From: Planctomycetota bacterium
Lineage (GTDB): Bacteria > Planctomycetota > UBA1135 > GCA-002686595
Assembly: GCA_022447405.1 (NCBI GenBank)
Contig: JAKVCE010000002.1
Span: forward strand, 1 to 32,324
Length of the DNA stretch: 32,324 nucleotides
Direction: 5' to 3'
Made by a program: the position numbers and the translations under genes
In this document: positions 22,503 through 30,760 of the stretch, piece after piece
Layout: each line of letters starts with the position of its first letter
How positions within the stretch are numbered: position 1 is the stretch's first letter
The notes under the pieces: model-generated
Seen by the model: only the letters and a program-made list of their open reading frames with translations
Databases searched by the model: none
Told to the model about the DNA's origin: nothing

Positions 22503-25500
22503 ATGAAGTCTGGCTCACCCATCATCTCAGCGGTCGTCTTTGGGCTCGCGTTGTTCTTGGTCCTCATCTTCGGAGCGGGCTCCACGCCTCCAGAAGGGGC
22601 TGAGCCCGTCGTGGCAGCGGCCCCGCTTGAGGCGTCGACAGCCCTGAGCCACCGTCCGCTCCCAGAGGCTCCGCCCACAGCTCGGCCGGGCTACCGGGGG
22701 CTGATGCTCGAGGCCCCGAAGCTCCTGACCGCGTCCTCCCGCGCGAGCGCCAGCGCCGCCCTCTCTGGCCTCATCGTCAACGAAGAGGGCTCGTCCCTCG
22801 CTGGCGCAGAGCTCATCTGGGCTCCCTTAGAGGCTGACTCTCCGAGGCTGAGGGCGACCACCCAGGAGGGAGGGCGCTTCCGCTTCGACTCCGCTCCTCA
22901 AGCGCTCATCGATCAGCGGTCAGCCGTCTGGATCCTGCATCCCTCTCACTACGCAGAGGTGGTCCTCCTCGAACCTGGGACCGAGCCGAGCGTCGCCTTC
23001 GGCGGGACATGTCGCCTCGAGGCTGCCCCCGGCTTCCGAGCCTCCGTCGTCGACCAGACCGGCGCGCCCGTCCCGCAGGCGGAGGTCACGCAGGAGTTCT
23101 CGCTCAGCCTCGCGCGGCCGCTGAGCGGTGAGAGAGCGGCCTCGGCCGCCCTCCATATGGAGCCGCAGCGCTTCAGCCATGAGTCCGCCACAGACTCCTC
23201 AGGGGAGGCGCACCTCGTGCCGGTGCGGAGTGACTCAGAGCTCAAGGCAGAGGCGAGCGACCTGCGCTCAGCTCCGAAGAGGTGCAGGAGCGAGGGGGCG
23301 GTGAGGCTCAAGCTGTGCGCGACCATTGAGGCGCTCGGGAACGTTCGAGGAGGCTTCGGGCCTGACACGCGCGTGCGCTGTGACGCTCTCAGCTTCGGCG
23401 AGGTCACTCCCCTCGGAGAGTTCCCCGTGGACGCTTCGGGGGCGTGGGGGCCCGTCGAGCTGCCCTTGATGGAGGTCGAGGAGTACGTGTTCAGCCTGCG
23501 AGGAGACGTCGCGGCGGGAGAGGTCCGGACACCTAGGGCGGAGGTGACGAGCCGTCTCCTCATCAACTTCGAGGCTGTCAGCGGACACCCCGTCCCTCTG
23601 CTCGTCCTCGGACCGCAGGAGGAGCCCCTCGAGGGCGCGCGCACGACGGTCCACTGGAAGCAGGAGGGGAGCTGGCAGTCTGTCGGGGCCGCCGCGGACG
23701 AGCGCGGGATCGCGCGCGCGCGCGGCGTCCCGGGGGGCAGCGTCTACGCGCGGGCTCATCACGACGGCCACGTCTCGCGCATGATCGGCCCCTTCGAGGT
23801 CAGCTATGGGATGGACCCCGTGGAGGTCCGCCTCGAGCTCGCCGGACAGATCTCAGGCCGCTGCGTCCGTGACGGAGAGCCGGTGACGAGCTTTCAGCTC
23901 TTGTACTGGGCAGGCGATCCGAGTCAGGTCGCGCGCGAGGAGGTCTCGGGCAGCCCGGACGGGCGCTTCCTGATCGAGGAGGCGCCGCTGGGTGAGGTGA
24001 CCATTCTCGGCTTGGACGAGCTGGTGGCGAACGGCCCGCCTCAGTCTGTCGTCGTGCGCTCCGGTGAGGTCAGCGACATAACAATAGAGCTCCCCGCTCC
24101 GCGCGGGGCCTTCGGTGAGGTCGTCGACGCGGTGACGGGAGGCCCCATCACCTCGGCCAGGGTGCAAGTGATGAGCGCCTATGACGGGCTGGGCCTCGCG
24201 GAGTTCGGAGCCGAGGCGCAGAGCGACGTGTCTGGGAAGTTCATGGTCGAGGGCCTCTCGGAGAGCGTCGGCGCGATCCGCGTCCGGGCGGAGGAGTACA
24301 TCGAGGACTTCGTCGTCACCCGAGGTGACGGCACAGCTCAAGGCGAGACAGACCTAGGGGTCATCGCCCTGCAGCCCTCCCGAGAGCTCGTTGTCCAGCT
24401 CGATGGGCCCGAGGGGACCGTATACGGAGGGTTCAGGGTCGGGCTCGTGGGCTCTTCACACCTCGGAGTGAAGGACTCGAGCCACCTCGGCGTCGTCCGC
24501 TTCGAGGACGTGCCGAACGGCGTCATCGAGCTCAACATCTACCACCCGGACCAGACGATCACGGCCTTCGCGACCTCCCTGGGACCTCATGACGACGGGC
24601 GCGTCCTCGTCCCTGTCTCGGGCGGTCAGCGGCTCCATGTTCAAGTGCTCCCCCAGCCGGGCGGCGAGCTCCCCCTCGATCTCTTCGTCGGCGCAGGGGG
24701 CCGCGGAGCGGGGGGCAGCGAGGTCGTGCGCTGGCTGCGGGATGAGGGCATGGGGAGCTTCGTCTTGGAGAGCGCGCAGCCAGGTCCGACGGTCATCCGC
24801 GCGGTCGCGCGGAGCGGCGACGTCTACGCGATGCGTCGCTTTGACTTGCCCGAAGGGAGGGACGCCGAGGTGCAGTTGGAGCTGGGCGAGGGAGAGGACT
24901 TCGTCGTGCGCGTCATCGACGCTGAAGACCGCCCCGTCTCGAACGCTGTGGTCAGCGTCTATCTGCCGCGCACAGACCCTTGCTTCTTCGTCAGGAACCT
25001 CGTCACCGGGGCAGACGGAGAGGCGCGCGTGCGAGGCTTCGGCTTCTCGCACGCCCAAGTCACGGTCTCCCATGAGACCGAAGGCTCAGGCGATGTCGGC
25101 TATGTCGAGCTCGCCGCGCTGGGAGGTGAGCCCCTGGTCGTACGGCTCGACGCCGTGGCCCGCTTGCGCGTCCTCGTCCACGACGAGGGGGAGCCTGTGG
25201 TCGCTGCGACCGCGTCCCTCTCGGCCACGGAGTCGCTCTTGAACGGCGCGAGCTTCGGCGAGCGCACGACCGGACAGGACGGGAACGTGGTGTGGGAGTC
25301 GCTCATGCCTGGCACGTATGAGCTCTTCGTGCACGGGGTCGGTCTCTGGCCGACGCGCGCGCAGCTGGAGGCGAGCGATGACGGCGTTCGACGCGTCCTC
25401 GAGGTGAGGCGGACCGGTCAGCTCTCCTTCCTTGTCTTCAACGGGCGGGGGCAGACCATGGAAGGGGCGCTGCTTGAGCTGAGCTCTGCGGAGCTGGGCG

Positions 25501-25700
25501 CGTCACTCTCTGGCTGGATCTCCGAGGGGCGCCTCGACGGAGCCTCGGTCCTCACGGACCAGAGCGGGCGCCTCACGCTCCCGCCGCTGCCGCACGGGAG
25601 CTGGGTCTGGAGCGTGACCGCCCCTGATGGGCAGAGCGCCGCAGGCGTCGTCGAGCTCCCCGCTGGTGAGCTCATCGAGGTGATCGGTCTCGTCCAATAG
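22503..25700 (+). CDS. Large exported protein of carboxypeptidase-regulatory-like modules
   Basis: The product has 1065 residues from the ATG at 22503, preceded by a strong GGAGG (22493-22497) five bases upstream, one of the clearest ribosome sites in the window. An N-terminal membrane segment (ISAVVFGLALFLVLIFGAG) acts as anchor or signal, followed by an Ala/Pro-rich linker. About eight beta-sandwich modules follow, each with the pattern of CarboxypepD_reg or DUF4198-like folds: a strand with G-x-V-x-D or similar, P-V-x-x-A-x-V, then T-D-x-x-G-x-F-x-V and a loop. Examples are LSGLIVNEEGSSLAGAELIW, ASVVDQTGAPVPQAEV, FVVRVIDAEDRPVSNAVVSV and FLVFNGRGQTMEGALLEL. No enzyme domain is visible. It probably forms a long extracytoplasmic rod for surface or envelope binding. 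Confidence 0.82.
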   Translation: MKSGSPIISAVVFGLALFLVLIFGAGSTPPEGAEPVVAAAPLEASTALSHRPLPEAPPTARPGYRGLMLEAPKLLTASSRASASAALSGLIVNEEGSSLAGAELIWAPLEADSPRLRATTQEGGRFRFDSAPQALIDQRSAVWILHPSHYAEVVLLEPGTEPSVAFGGTCRLEAAPGFRASVVDQTGAPVPQAEVTQEFSLSLARPLSGERAASAALHMEPQRFSHESATDSSGEAHLVPVRSDSELKAEASDLRSAPKRCRSEGAVRLKLCATIEALGNVRGGFGPDTRVRCDALSFGEVTPLGEFPVDASGAWGPVELPLMEVEEYVFSLRGDVAAGEVRTPRAEVTSRLLINFEAVSGHPVPLLVLGPQEEPLEGARTTVHWKQEGSWQSVGAAADERGIARARGVPGGSVYARAHHDGHVSRMIGPFEVSYGMDPVEVRLELAGQISGRCVRDGEPVTSFQLLYWAGDPSQVAREEVSGSPDGRFLIEEAPLGEVTILGLDELVANGPPQSVVVRSGEVSDITIELPAPRGAFGEVVDAVTGGPITSARVQVMSAYDGLGLAEFGAEAQSDVSGKFMVEGLSESVGAIRVRAEEYIEDFVVTRGDGTAQGETDLGVIALQPSRELVVQLDGPEGTVYGGFRVGLVGSSHLGVKDSSHLGVVRFEDVPNGVIELNIYHPDQTITAFATSLGPHDDGRVLVPVSGGQRLHVQVLPQPGGELPLDLFVGAGGRGAGGSEVVRWLRDEGMGSFVLESAQPGPTVIRAVARSGDVYAMRRFDLPEGRDAEVQLELGEGEDFVVRVIDAEDRPVSNAVVSVYLPRTDPCFFVRNLVTGADGEARVRGFGFSHAQVTVSHETEGSGDVGYVELAALGGEPLVVRLDAVARLRVLVHDEGEPVVAATASLSATESLLNGASFGERTTGQDGNVVWESLMPGTYELFVHGVGLWPTRAQLEASDDGVRRVLEVRRTGQLSFLVFNGRGQTMEGALLELSSAELGASLSGWISEGRLDGASVLTDQSGRLTLPPLPHGSWVWSVTAPDGQSAAGVVELPAGELIEVIGLVQ

Positions 25701-25733
25701 GCGCGGCCTCGGGACGAGAGGGCACAGAGCCCC

Positions 25734-25772
25734 TATAATCCTCGCCCCGCTCGTCAGGCGAGCTCGCCTGAC
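25734..25772 (+). promoter_or_regulatory. Candidate promoter and palindromic operator before acyl-CoA dehydrogenase
   Basis: A consensus -10 hexamer TATAAT lies at 25734-25739. The -35 about 17 bases upstream (near 25711) is weak. From 25753 to 25772 is a perfect 20-base palindrome, GTCAGGCGAG followed by CTCGCCTGAC, centred about 20 bases downstream of the -10. A dyad placed near the start of transcription fits a repressor site, such as those of TetR-type regulators of fatty acid genes. It has no U tract, so it is a poor terminator for the gene ending at 25700. A hairpin in the leader RNA is the alternative. Confidence 0.5.
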
Positions 25773-25799
25773 TGGCTCGGACCCACCCAGAGGATCCCC

Positions 25800-27062
25800 A
25801 TGCCCCACGACATCGTCTTCAGCGAACAGGCCAACGAGCTCGCCGACATCGCGCGTGAGATCGCCGACAAGCACGTCCGGCCCCTTGCGGCAAAGTACGA
25901 CAAGGCTCAGGAGTACAACCACGAGGCCGCGAAGGCCGTGGCAGAGGCGGGGCTCTTCAAGACCTTTGTCCCGAAGGAGTACGGCGGCCACGGCGCCGGC
26001 GTCCTCGCCCTCGCGCGCGTCACGGAGGAGCTCGCCCGCGCCGACTCAGGCTTTGGCGTCGCCTTCGCTGTGAACGCCCTCGGGTCCTTCCCGATCATCC
26101 TCGGCGGGACCGAGGAGCAGAAGCAGGAGTGGCTCCCCCAGATCGCTCGCGGTGAGAAGTTCGTCGCCTTCTGCCTCTCAGAGAAGTTCGCGGGCTCAGA
26201 CGCCCAAGGCCTCTCCGTCACGGCCGTGGAGGACGGCGACGAGTACGTCATCTGTGGCGAGAAGAAGTGGACTACGAACGGCGGCGTCGCTGACTTCTAC
26301 AGTGTCTTCTGTGTCACGGACCCCACCTCTAAGTCGCGGCGTATCAGCGCGATCGTTGTGGAGAAGGGGACCCCTGGCTTCGAGGTCAAGAAGGTCGAGG
26401 ACAAGATGGGGATCCGCTGCGTCCCCGTGGTCGAGACTCACTTCGACAACGTCCGCGTCCCTAAGGCGAACCTGATCGGCGGGCGGCCTGGCATGGGCTT
26501 CAAGCACGCGATGATGACCCTCGACTACGCCCGCCCGGGCGTCGCCGCCCAGGCGATGGGCGCGGCGCAGGGCGCGCTGGATCTGGCGAACGTCTACGCC
26601 AACCGCCGCAAGCAGTTCGGCGCGCCGATCTCGAGCCACCAGATGGTGCAGCAGATGCTCGCTGACATGGCGATCGAGACGACCGCGGCGCGCTGGCTGG
26701 TCTACTCTGCCGCGGCCCAGATTGATGGCCAGGGGCCGGGCCCCGAGGCCAGCAAGGTCGCCGCGATGGCGAAGTGCTACGCCTCCGACGTGGCCGTCAA
26801 GGTCGCGACCGACGCGGTCCAGGTCTTCGGCGGCTACGGCTTCATGGAGGACTACCCGATCGCGAAGTTCTTCAGGGACGCCAAGATCCTTCAGATCTAT
26901 GAGGGGACGAACCAGGTGCAGCGCTTGGTGATCGCGCGCCACCTCATCCGTGAGGCCGCGGACCTCGCGCACCTCGGGGAATATATCCCTGAAGAGAGTC
27001 AGTTGACCTATGGCCCTGCAGAGGAGGCAGAGGTCGTAGCCAACCACAACACTCCGACCTGA
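25800..27062 (+). CDS. Acyl-CoA dehydrogenase
   Basis: The product has 420 residues. It oxidises acyl-CoA to 2-enoyl-CoA with FAD, passing electrons to ETF. The N-terminal helical domain (ELADIAREIADKHVRPLA) is followed by FAD-binding segments (FCLSEKFAGSDAQGL, EKKWTTNGGVADFYSVF). The C-terminal domain has FGGYGFMEDYPIAKFFRDAK and the catalytic base, Glu368, in QIYEGTNQVQRLVIARHL, the usual position for short- and medium-chain enzymes. Substrate chain length or branching cannot be read from sequence. Likely ribosome site is AGAGGA. It appears to have its own promoter and stands beside the sigma factor gene. Confidence 0.95.
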   Translation: MPHDIVFSEQANELADIAREIADKHVRPLAAKYDKAQEYNHEAAKAVAEAGLFKTFVPKEYGGHGAGVLALARVTEELARADSGFGVAFAVNALGSFPIILGGTEEQKQEWLPQIARGEKFVAFCLSEKFAGSDAQGLSVTAVEDGDEYVICGEKKWTTNGGVADFYSVFCVTDPTSKSRRISAIVVEKGTPGFEVKKVEDKMGIRCVPVVETHFDNVRVPKANLIGGRPGMGFKHAMMTLDYARPGVAAQAMGAAQGALDLANVYANRRKQFGAPISSHQMVQQMLADMAIETTAARWLVYSAAAQIDGQGPGPEASKVAAMAKCYASDVAVKVATDAVQVFGGYGFMEDYPIAKFFRDAKILQIYEGTNQVQRLVIARHLIREAADLAHLGEYIPEESQLTYGPAEEAEVVANHNTPT

Positions 27063-27193
27063 GCAGGGCGGAGGGGCGCTGGCGAGCTTTTTTCGCCAAG
27101 TCGCGTTCGGTTGGGGGGTGAATTCCGGCCATGGAGTCAGGGCAGAGGTCTGCTTTCGCAGCGCTGCCGAATGACTCCAAACCGAGACCACGA

Positions 27194-28321
27194 ATGACCA
27201 AGAAGCTGCTCCTCAACGAGCTGGACGCGCGCCTCACAGAGGCCGCAAAGACGCCCGCTACCTATGACCGCGCGATGGGGGAGTACGCACTGCAAAGTGA
27301 TCGTGAGGGCCTCGCGCTCGAACAGGTCGACCCGAGCCGTTGGAGGAGCGCTGCGGACAGGGTCACGCTCTCTCGCGCGAGCTCACTAGAGCAGCTCTTC
27401 AGGGCTGACGTGGCCGCGATCTCTCCGCTTGAACGGGAGGAGGAGACGGCCCTCGCTCGCCGGATCGAGTTCGCCAAGGTGCGCTTGGAGAGCGCGCTTG
27501 GGCGGGCGGGGATCGACTTCGAGGAGCTCAAACCAGACGGCGTAGATGTAGAGGCAGCGGAGCTGCCGCGTGAGGTCTTGGCCCGCTGGAGAGAGTGGCA
27601 CGCGCTGCGCAAGGAGATGGTCGAGCGCAACCTCTTCTTGGTCTTGTTGAACCTGGAGCGCTACGCCCACACCCGCGCGAGCAGGATGGATCTCATTCAA
27701 GAGGGCGCGAGCGCGCTCTTCCGCGCCGCTGACGGCTTTGACTGGCGCAGGGGCCTGCTGTTCAGGACGTACGCGGTCCACTGGCTCCATCAAGCCTTCA
27801 GGAGTCACCTCTACAACTTCGGCCACACCGTGCGCTTGCCGGTCTACTTGCAGAAGGCGATGAAGCACGTCAACGACGCGTCCAATCGCCTCGGCACGGA
27901 TGATCCAGGGAGGATCGCGAGTGAGACCGGCCTCGGGGAGCACCTGGTCTCGAACGCGCAGAGCGCGCGCCGCAGCGTCGTGTCTGTCGACACAGGCTTC
28001 GCAGACGCGGATGGTGAGGGCAAGTTCGCTGACGTCCTCACGGACGATGAGGAGCAGGGCTCGAGAGATCTCTACCGTCCGGACATGGAAGATGTCTCCT
28101 TGGACGAGGGTCTGCGCATGGCGCTCGGTCGACTGGAAGATCGAGAGCGGCATGTGATCGAGAAGCGCTTCGGCCTCTTCGGCGGGCGAGAGCACACGCT
28201 GAGCGAGCTCTCTCGCTCTCTCAGGGTGAGCCTCGAGCGCGTCCGCCAAATCCAGATCAGGGCGCTCCAGAAGATGAACGCGCCTGCGATCAGGCGCGCG
28301 GTAGACCCCTTCCTGCTCTAG
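27194..28321 (+). CDS. RNA polymerase sigma factor, sigma-70 family (RpoD-related, group 2/3)
   Basis: The product has 375 residues from the ATG at 27194. An earlier ATG at 27131 adds 21 codons rich in A- or T-ending codons and is less likely. Region 1.2 is represented by SRASSLEQLFRADVAAISPL followed by EEETALARRIE. Region 2 (about 137-207) is clear: ERNLFLVLLNLERYA, RMDLIQEGASALFRAADGFD, WRRGLLFRTYAVHWLHQAFR and the VRLP of region 3 onset. Region 4 (about 307-364) has GRLEDRERHVIEKRFGLFGG and RVSLERVRQIQIRALQKM. Region 1.1 is absent, so this is an alternative primary-like factor that may serve growth phase or stress. No anti-sigma gene is adjacent. Confidence 0.9.
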   Translation: MTKKLLLNELDARLTEAAKTPATYDRAMGEYALQSDREGLALEQVDPSRWRSAADRVTLSRASSLEQLFRADVAAISPLEREEETALARRIEFAKVRLESALGRAGIDFEELKPDGVDVEAAELPREVLARWREWHALRKEMVERNLFLVLLNLERYAHTRASRMDLIQEGASALFRAADGFDWRRGLLFRTYAVHWLHQAFRSHLYNFGHTVRLPVYLQKAMKHVNDASNRLGTDDPGRIASETGLGEHLVSNAQSARRSVVSVDTGFADADGEGKFADVLTDDEEQGSRDLYRPDMEDVSLDEGLRMALGRLEDRERHVIEKRFGLFGGREHTLSELSRSLRVSLERVRQIQIRALQKMNAPAIRRAVDPFLL

Positions 28322-28383
28322 CGGCCGCTCAGACGGAGAGGTGTGCGAAACCACAGGGATCCTGGTGGTTACACTGGGTCTGT

Positions 28384-29538
28384 ATGGGCGCCCCCAAGAG
28401 TCCGGCCTCGAGCGCTGTCCGATGGAGCTTTGGCATAGCCACGCTCCTGGCTGTGGGGGGCGTGGCGACGGCTCAGAGCGGCGCGGGAGACGGACAAGAC
28501 GGCCGCACCCAGGCGCGGCCGGTCTTCGCCCTCGATCACCACATGCTGCGGACGGTCTGCCTCGACCTCCTGGGCAGGCCCCCGCTCCCCGAAGAGCGCG
28601 CCGAGTGGCTCGACAAGGACCTCAGAGACTTCCTCAAACAGACCACCAGCGGGCTCGAGTTTTGGGAGCACTGGCTCGAGGAGCAGCTCTACTTCTTCCT
28701 CCTGATCGACAACTTCAGGCCGGAGAACGAGGGCGTGAAGGCGGTCCCCGAGAAGCTCTTCGAGGGTCGGCTCAATCCGCGCGAGGCGGTGCACCGGATC
28801 GTGCTCTCCCCGAGCTTCGAGCTGAGGAACCCCGGCGCCGACACCTTCGTGACGGTCGTGATGGAGCAGCTCGCTGGCATGCGCGTGCAGAAGCGCATCC
28901 GTGACCTTGAGATCGGCAAGGCGCTCTATGACGGCAAGCCGGGGACCTTCCTGAAGCACCACGGCGACAGCCAAGCGGACGTCGTGAAGATCTGTGTCGA
29001 GAGCAAGGACTTCGCCCGCGAGTTCATCTCGCGAGAGTACGAGCGCATGTTGCACCGGGCTGGTCCCAAGAAGCCGCTCTCGTCCTGGTCACGCTCCTTC
29101 CACAAGGACCCCGCCGAATACAGGGACCTCGTCAGGACCTGGATGACCTCGGAGGAGTACATGAGGCGGCTAGAAGAGCAGCACCCGCTCTCGAACCGCG
29201 CCTTCGTCAACGCGCTCCACGTCGACCTCCTCGGGAGGATGCCGACGCGGGCCGAGGCTGAGCCCATGAGAGAGGCCCTCGATGGGCTCGGAGACTCCGC
29301 GCCCTTGCGGTCTATCCTCGCGCGCCTCCTCTTGGACTCGGGGCGCGTCAGGGTCCCCTCCAAGGGAGAGCTCAGCAGCCGCCGCGACTGGGCCGCCTCG
29401 CTCTTTCCCCGCTTCTTCGGACGAGAGGCCTCCGTGACCGAGCTTGATGCCATCTGTGAGGCCCTAGACGAGCCCTCCTGCCAGCCCTCGACGATCCTCT
29501 ACGCTCTCCTCTCACATCCCGAGTACCATCGGTTCTAG
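28384..29538 (+). CDS. Exported DUF1549-like protein
   Basis: The product has 384 residues with a signal peptide (SFGIATLLAVGGVATAQSG). Two segments resemble the repeated DUF1549-type helical motif of Planctomycetota: LRTVCLDLLGRPPLPEERAEW near 56-76 and NRAFVNALHVDLLGRMPTRA near 274-293. The end (SILYALLSHPEYHRF-like, with FFGREASVTELDAICEAL) looks like the repeated 'extend until hit' arrangement at the C-terminus of such proteins. The middle is charged and helical. DUF1549 proteins are usually in pairs with DUF1501 proteins, as here (32 bases to the next gene), and often sit with cytochrome c genes, but the function of the pair is not settled. Confidence 0.65.
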   Translation: MGAPKSPASSAVRWSFGIATLLAVGGVATAQSGAGDGQDGRTQARPVFALDHHMLRTVCLDLLGRPPLPEERAEWLDKDLRDFLKQTTSGLEFWEHWLEEQLYFFLLIDNFRPENEGVKAVPEKLFEGRLNPREAVHRIVLSPSFELRNPGADTFVTVVMEQLAGMRVQKRIRDLEIGKALYDGKPGTFLKHHGDSQADVVKICVESKDFAREFISREYERMLHRAGPKKPLSSWSRSFHKDPAEYRDLVRTWMTSEEYMRRLEEQHPLSNRAFVNALHVDLLGRMPTRAEAEPMREALDGLGDSAPLRSILARLLLDSGRVRVPSKGELSSRRDWAASLFPRFFGREASVTELDAICEALDEPSCQPSTILYALLSHPEYHRF

Positions 29539-29570
29539 CCCACAGCGAAGCCCTATAGACAGGTGACCTC

Positions 29571-30755
29571 ATGACCCTCCGAAGCAATCGACGCGATGTC
29601 CTCAAGCTCGGCGCCGCCGCAGGCGCCCTCACGGGTCTCGGCGGCTGGGGCTTGGCCCAGGACGGCCGCGGGCGCACGCAGTCAACCCCTGCGATGGAGG
29701 GGGACGAAGCGCCGACCGTCAAGCGCGTGATCTTCATCGCCATGGCTGGAGGCGTCCGCACGCGCGAGACCTTCGGGACCCCGGCGAACGTCCCCAACCT
29801 GCAGATGATGGCGGACGATGGCGTCCTCTACCCGCGCATGCGCACCTCGAACCTCGGGCACTTCGGCGCGACGATGTCCATCTTCACCGGGATCAGCGAG
29901 GCCCGCGGGATCCGAGACAACGCGCGGGGCACAGACCCCACGATGTTCGAGTACCTCCGCAAGGACCTCGGCCTGCGGCAGAGCGACGTCTGGGTCACGA
30001 CCTCTGGCGGGCCTCAGCAGACCAACTACTCCTACTCGGTCCACCCGGACTACGGCCCGAAGTACGGGGCGAACACGCTCGACGGCGACGGGATCTTCAA
30101 CAAGGAGTTCAAAGAGCTCCTCGACACCTACGGTCGACCGAAGGCCATGGAGGAGTCTGAGCAGGACCTGCTCGACAAGGTGCGGAGGGGCATCGGTCGC
30201 ACAGAGGACAAGGCTGAGAACGCCGCGGCGACAGAGAACGCGGCGAAGGTCGAGCGCTACATCCTCGAGGAGCTGACGCGCGGCACGAGCACGCTGCGCG
30301 GCGCGAACTCTGGCGACGCCAAGGCGCTGAGGGTGGCGCGCAACCTGGTGAGCCTCTTCAAGCCGAAGATGACCGGCGTCGTCCTCCAGAACGCCGACAT
30401 CGCGCACGGCTCCTTCAACGGCTACTCCGAGGTCATCCGTCGCAACGACGAGGCGATCGGTGAGATCTGGACGGCGGTGAAGGAGGACCCGGAGCTCGCA
30501 GACTCCACCGCGATCTTCGTCCTGCCTGAGTTCGGGCGGAACAAGGACCTCAACTCACGCCGCGGCCTCGACCACGGCGACGGCTCGGACGACCTGCGCT
30601 ACGTCTCAGGCGTCGCGTGGGGCCCCGGGTTCGGGAAGGGCCGGGTCGTCAAGGACGACGTGCGCACCATCGACGCGATGTACAGCGCCTGTGACGCGCT
30701 CGGCGCGAGCCCCGAGCTGGCTAAGGGTCAGAAGCTGAAGCGCCTCCTCGCTTAG
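29571..30755 (+). CDS. Tat-exported DUF1501-like protein (alkaline phosphatase/sulfatase fold)
   Basis: The product has 394 residues. The N-terminus is a twin-arginine signal (SNRRDVLKLGAAAGALTGLG), so export occurs folded and probably with cofactors. VKRVIFIAMAGGVRTRETFG opens a fold like the alkaline phosphatase superfamily. The later HGSFNGYSEVIRRNDEAIGE, STAIFVLPEFGRNKDL and GLDHGDGSDDLRYVSGVAWG have the metal- and substrate-binding pattern of DUF1501. Whether catalytic residues are complete is unclear: the usual nucleophile near the first strand is not evident. It is between the DUF1549-like gene and the cytochrome gene, and all three are exported, which suggests a joint role outside the cytoplasm. 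Confidence 0.7.
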   Translation: MTLRSNRRDVLKLGAAAGALTGLGGWGLAQDGRGRTQSTPAMEGDEAPTVKRVIFIAMAGGVRTRETFGTPANVPNLQMMADDGVLYPRMRTSNLGHFGATMSIFTGISEARGIRDNARGTDPTMFEYLRKDLGLRQSDVWVTTSGGPQQTNYSYSVHPDYGPKYGANTLDGDGIFNKEFKELLDTYGRPKAMEESEQDLLDKVRRGIGRTEDKAENAAATENAAKVERYILEELTRGTSTLRGANSGDAKALRVARNLVSLFKPKMTGVVLQNADIAHGSFNGYSEVIRRNDEAIGEIWTAVKEDPELADSTAIFVLPEFGRNKDLNSRRGLDHGDGSDDLRYVSGVAWGPGFGKGRVVKDDVRTIDAMYSACDALGASPELAKGQKLKRLLA

Positions 30756-30760
30756 GAGCT

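Noticed and set aside
22423-22506. A 27-codon TTG-started frame bridging the small protein and the large exported protein
   Set aside because: Very short, highly Arg-rich and without features; more likely chance in the spacer carrying the ribosome binding site of the next gene.
25753-25772. A terminator for the large exported protein gene
   Set aside because: The dyad has no loop-spacing bases and no U tract, and it lies after a TATAAT box, so an operator or leader hairpin is more likely.
27080-27098. A terminator after acyl-CoA dehydrogenase
   Set aside because: A 6-bp stem (TGGCGA with TCGCCA) has its T run in the loop rather than after the stem, so it does not form an intrinsic terminator.
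26196-27191. A 331-codon minus-strand frame opposite acyl-CoA dehydrogenase
   Set aside because: The plus strand encodes a clear dehydrogenase with all motifs; the antisense product is His/Arg/Asp-rich and matches nothing.
27131-27193. A longer start for the sigma factor at ATG 27131
   Set aside because: The extra 21 codons end in A or T more often than the rest of the gene and match no sigma region; ATG 27194 is preferred, though not proved.
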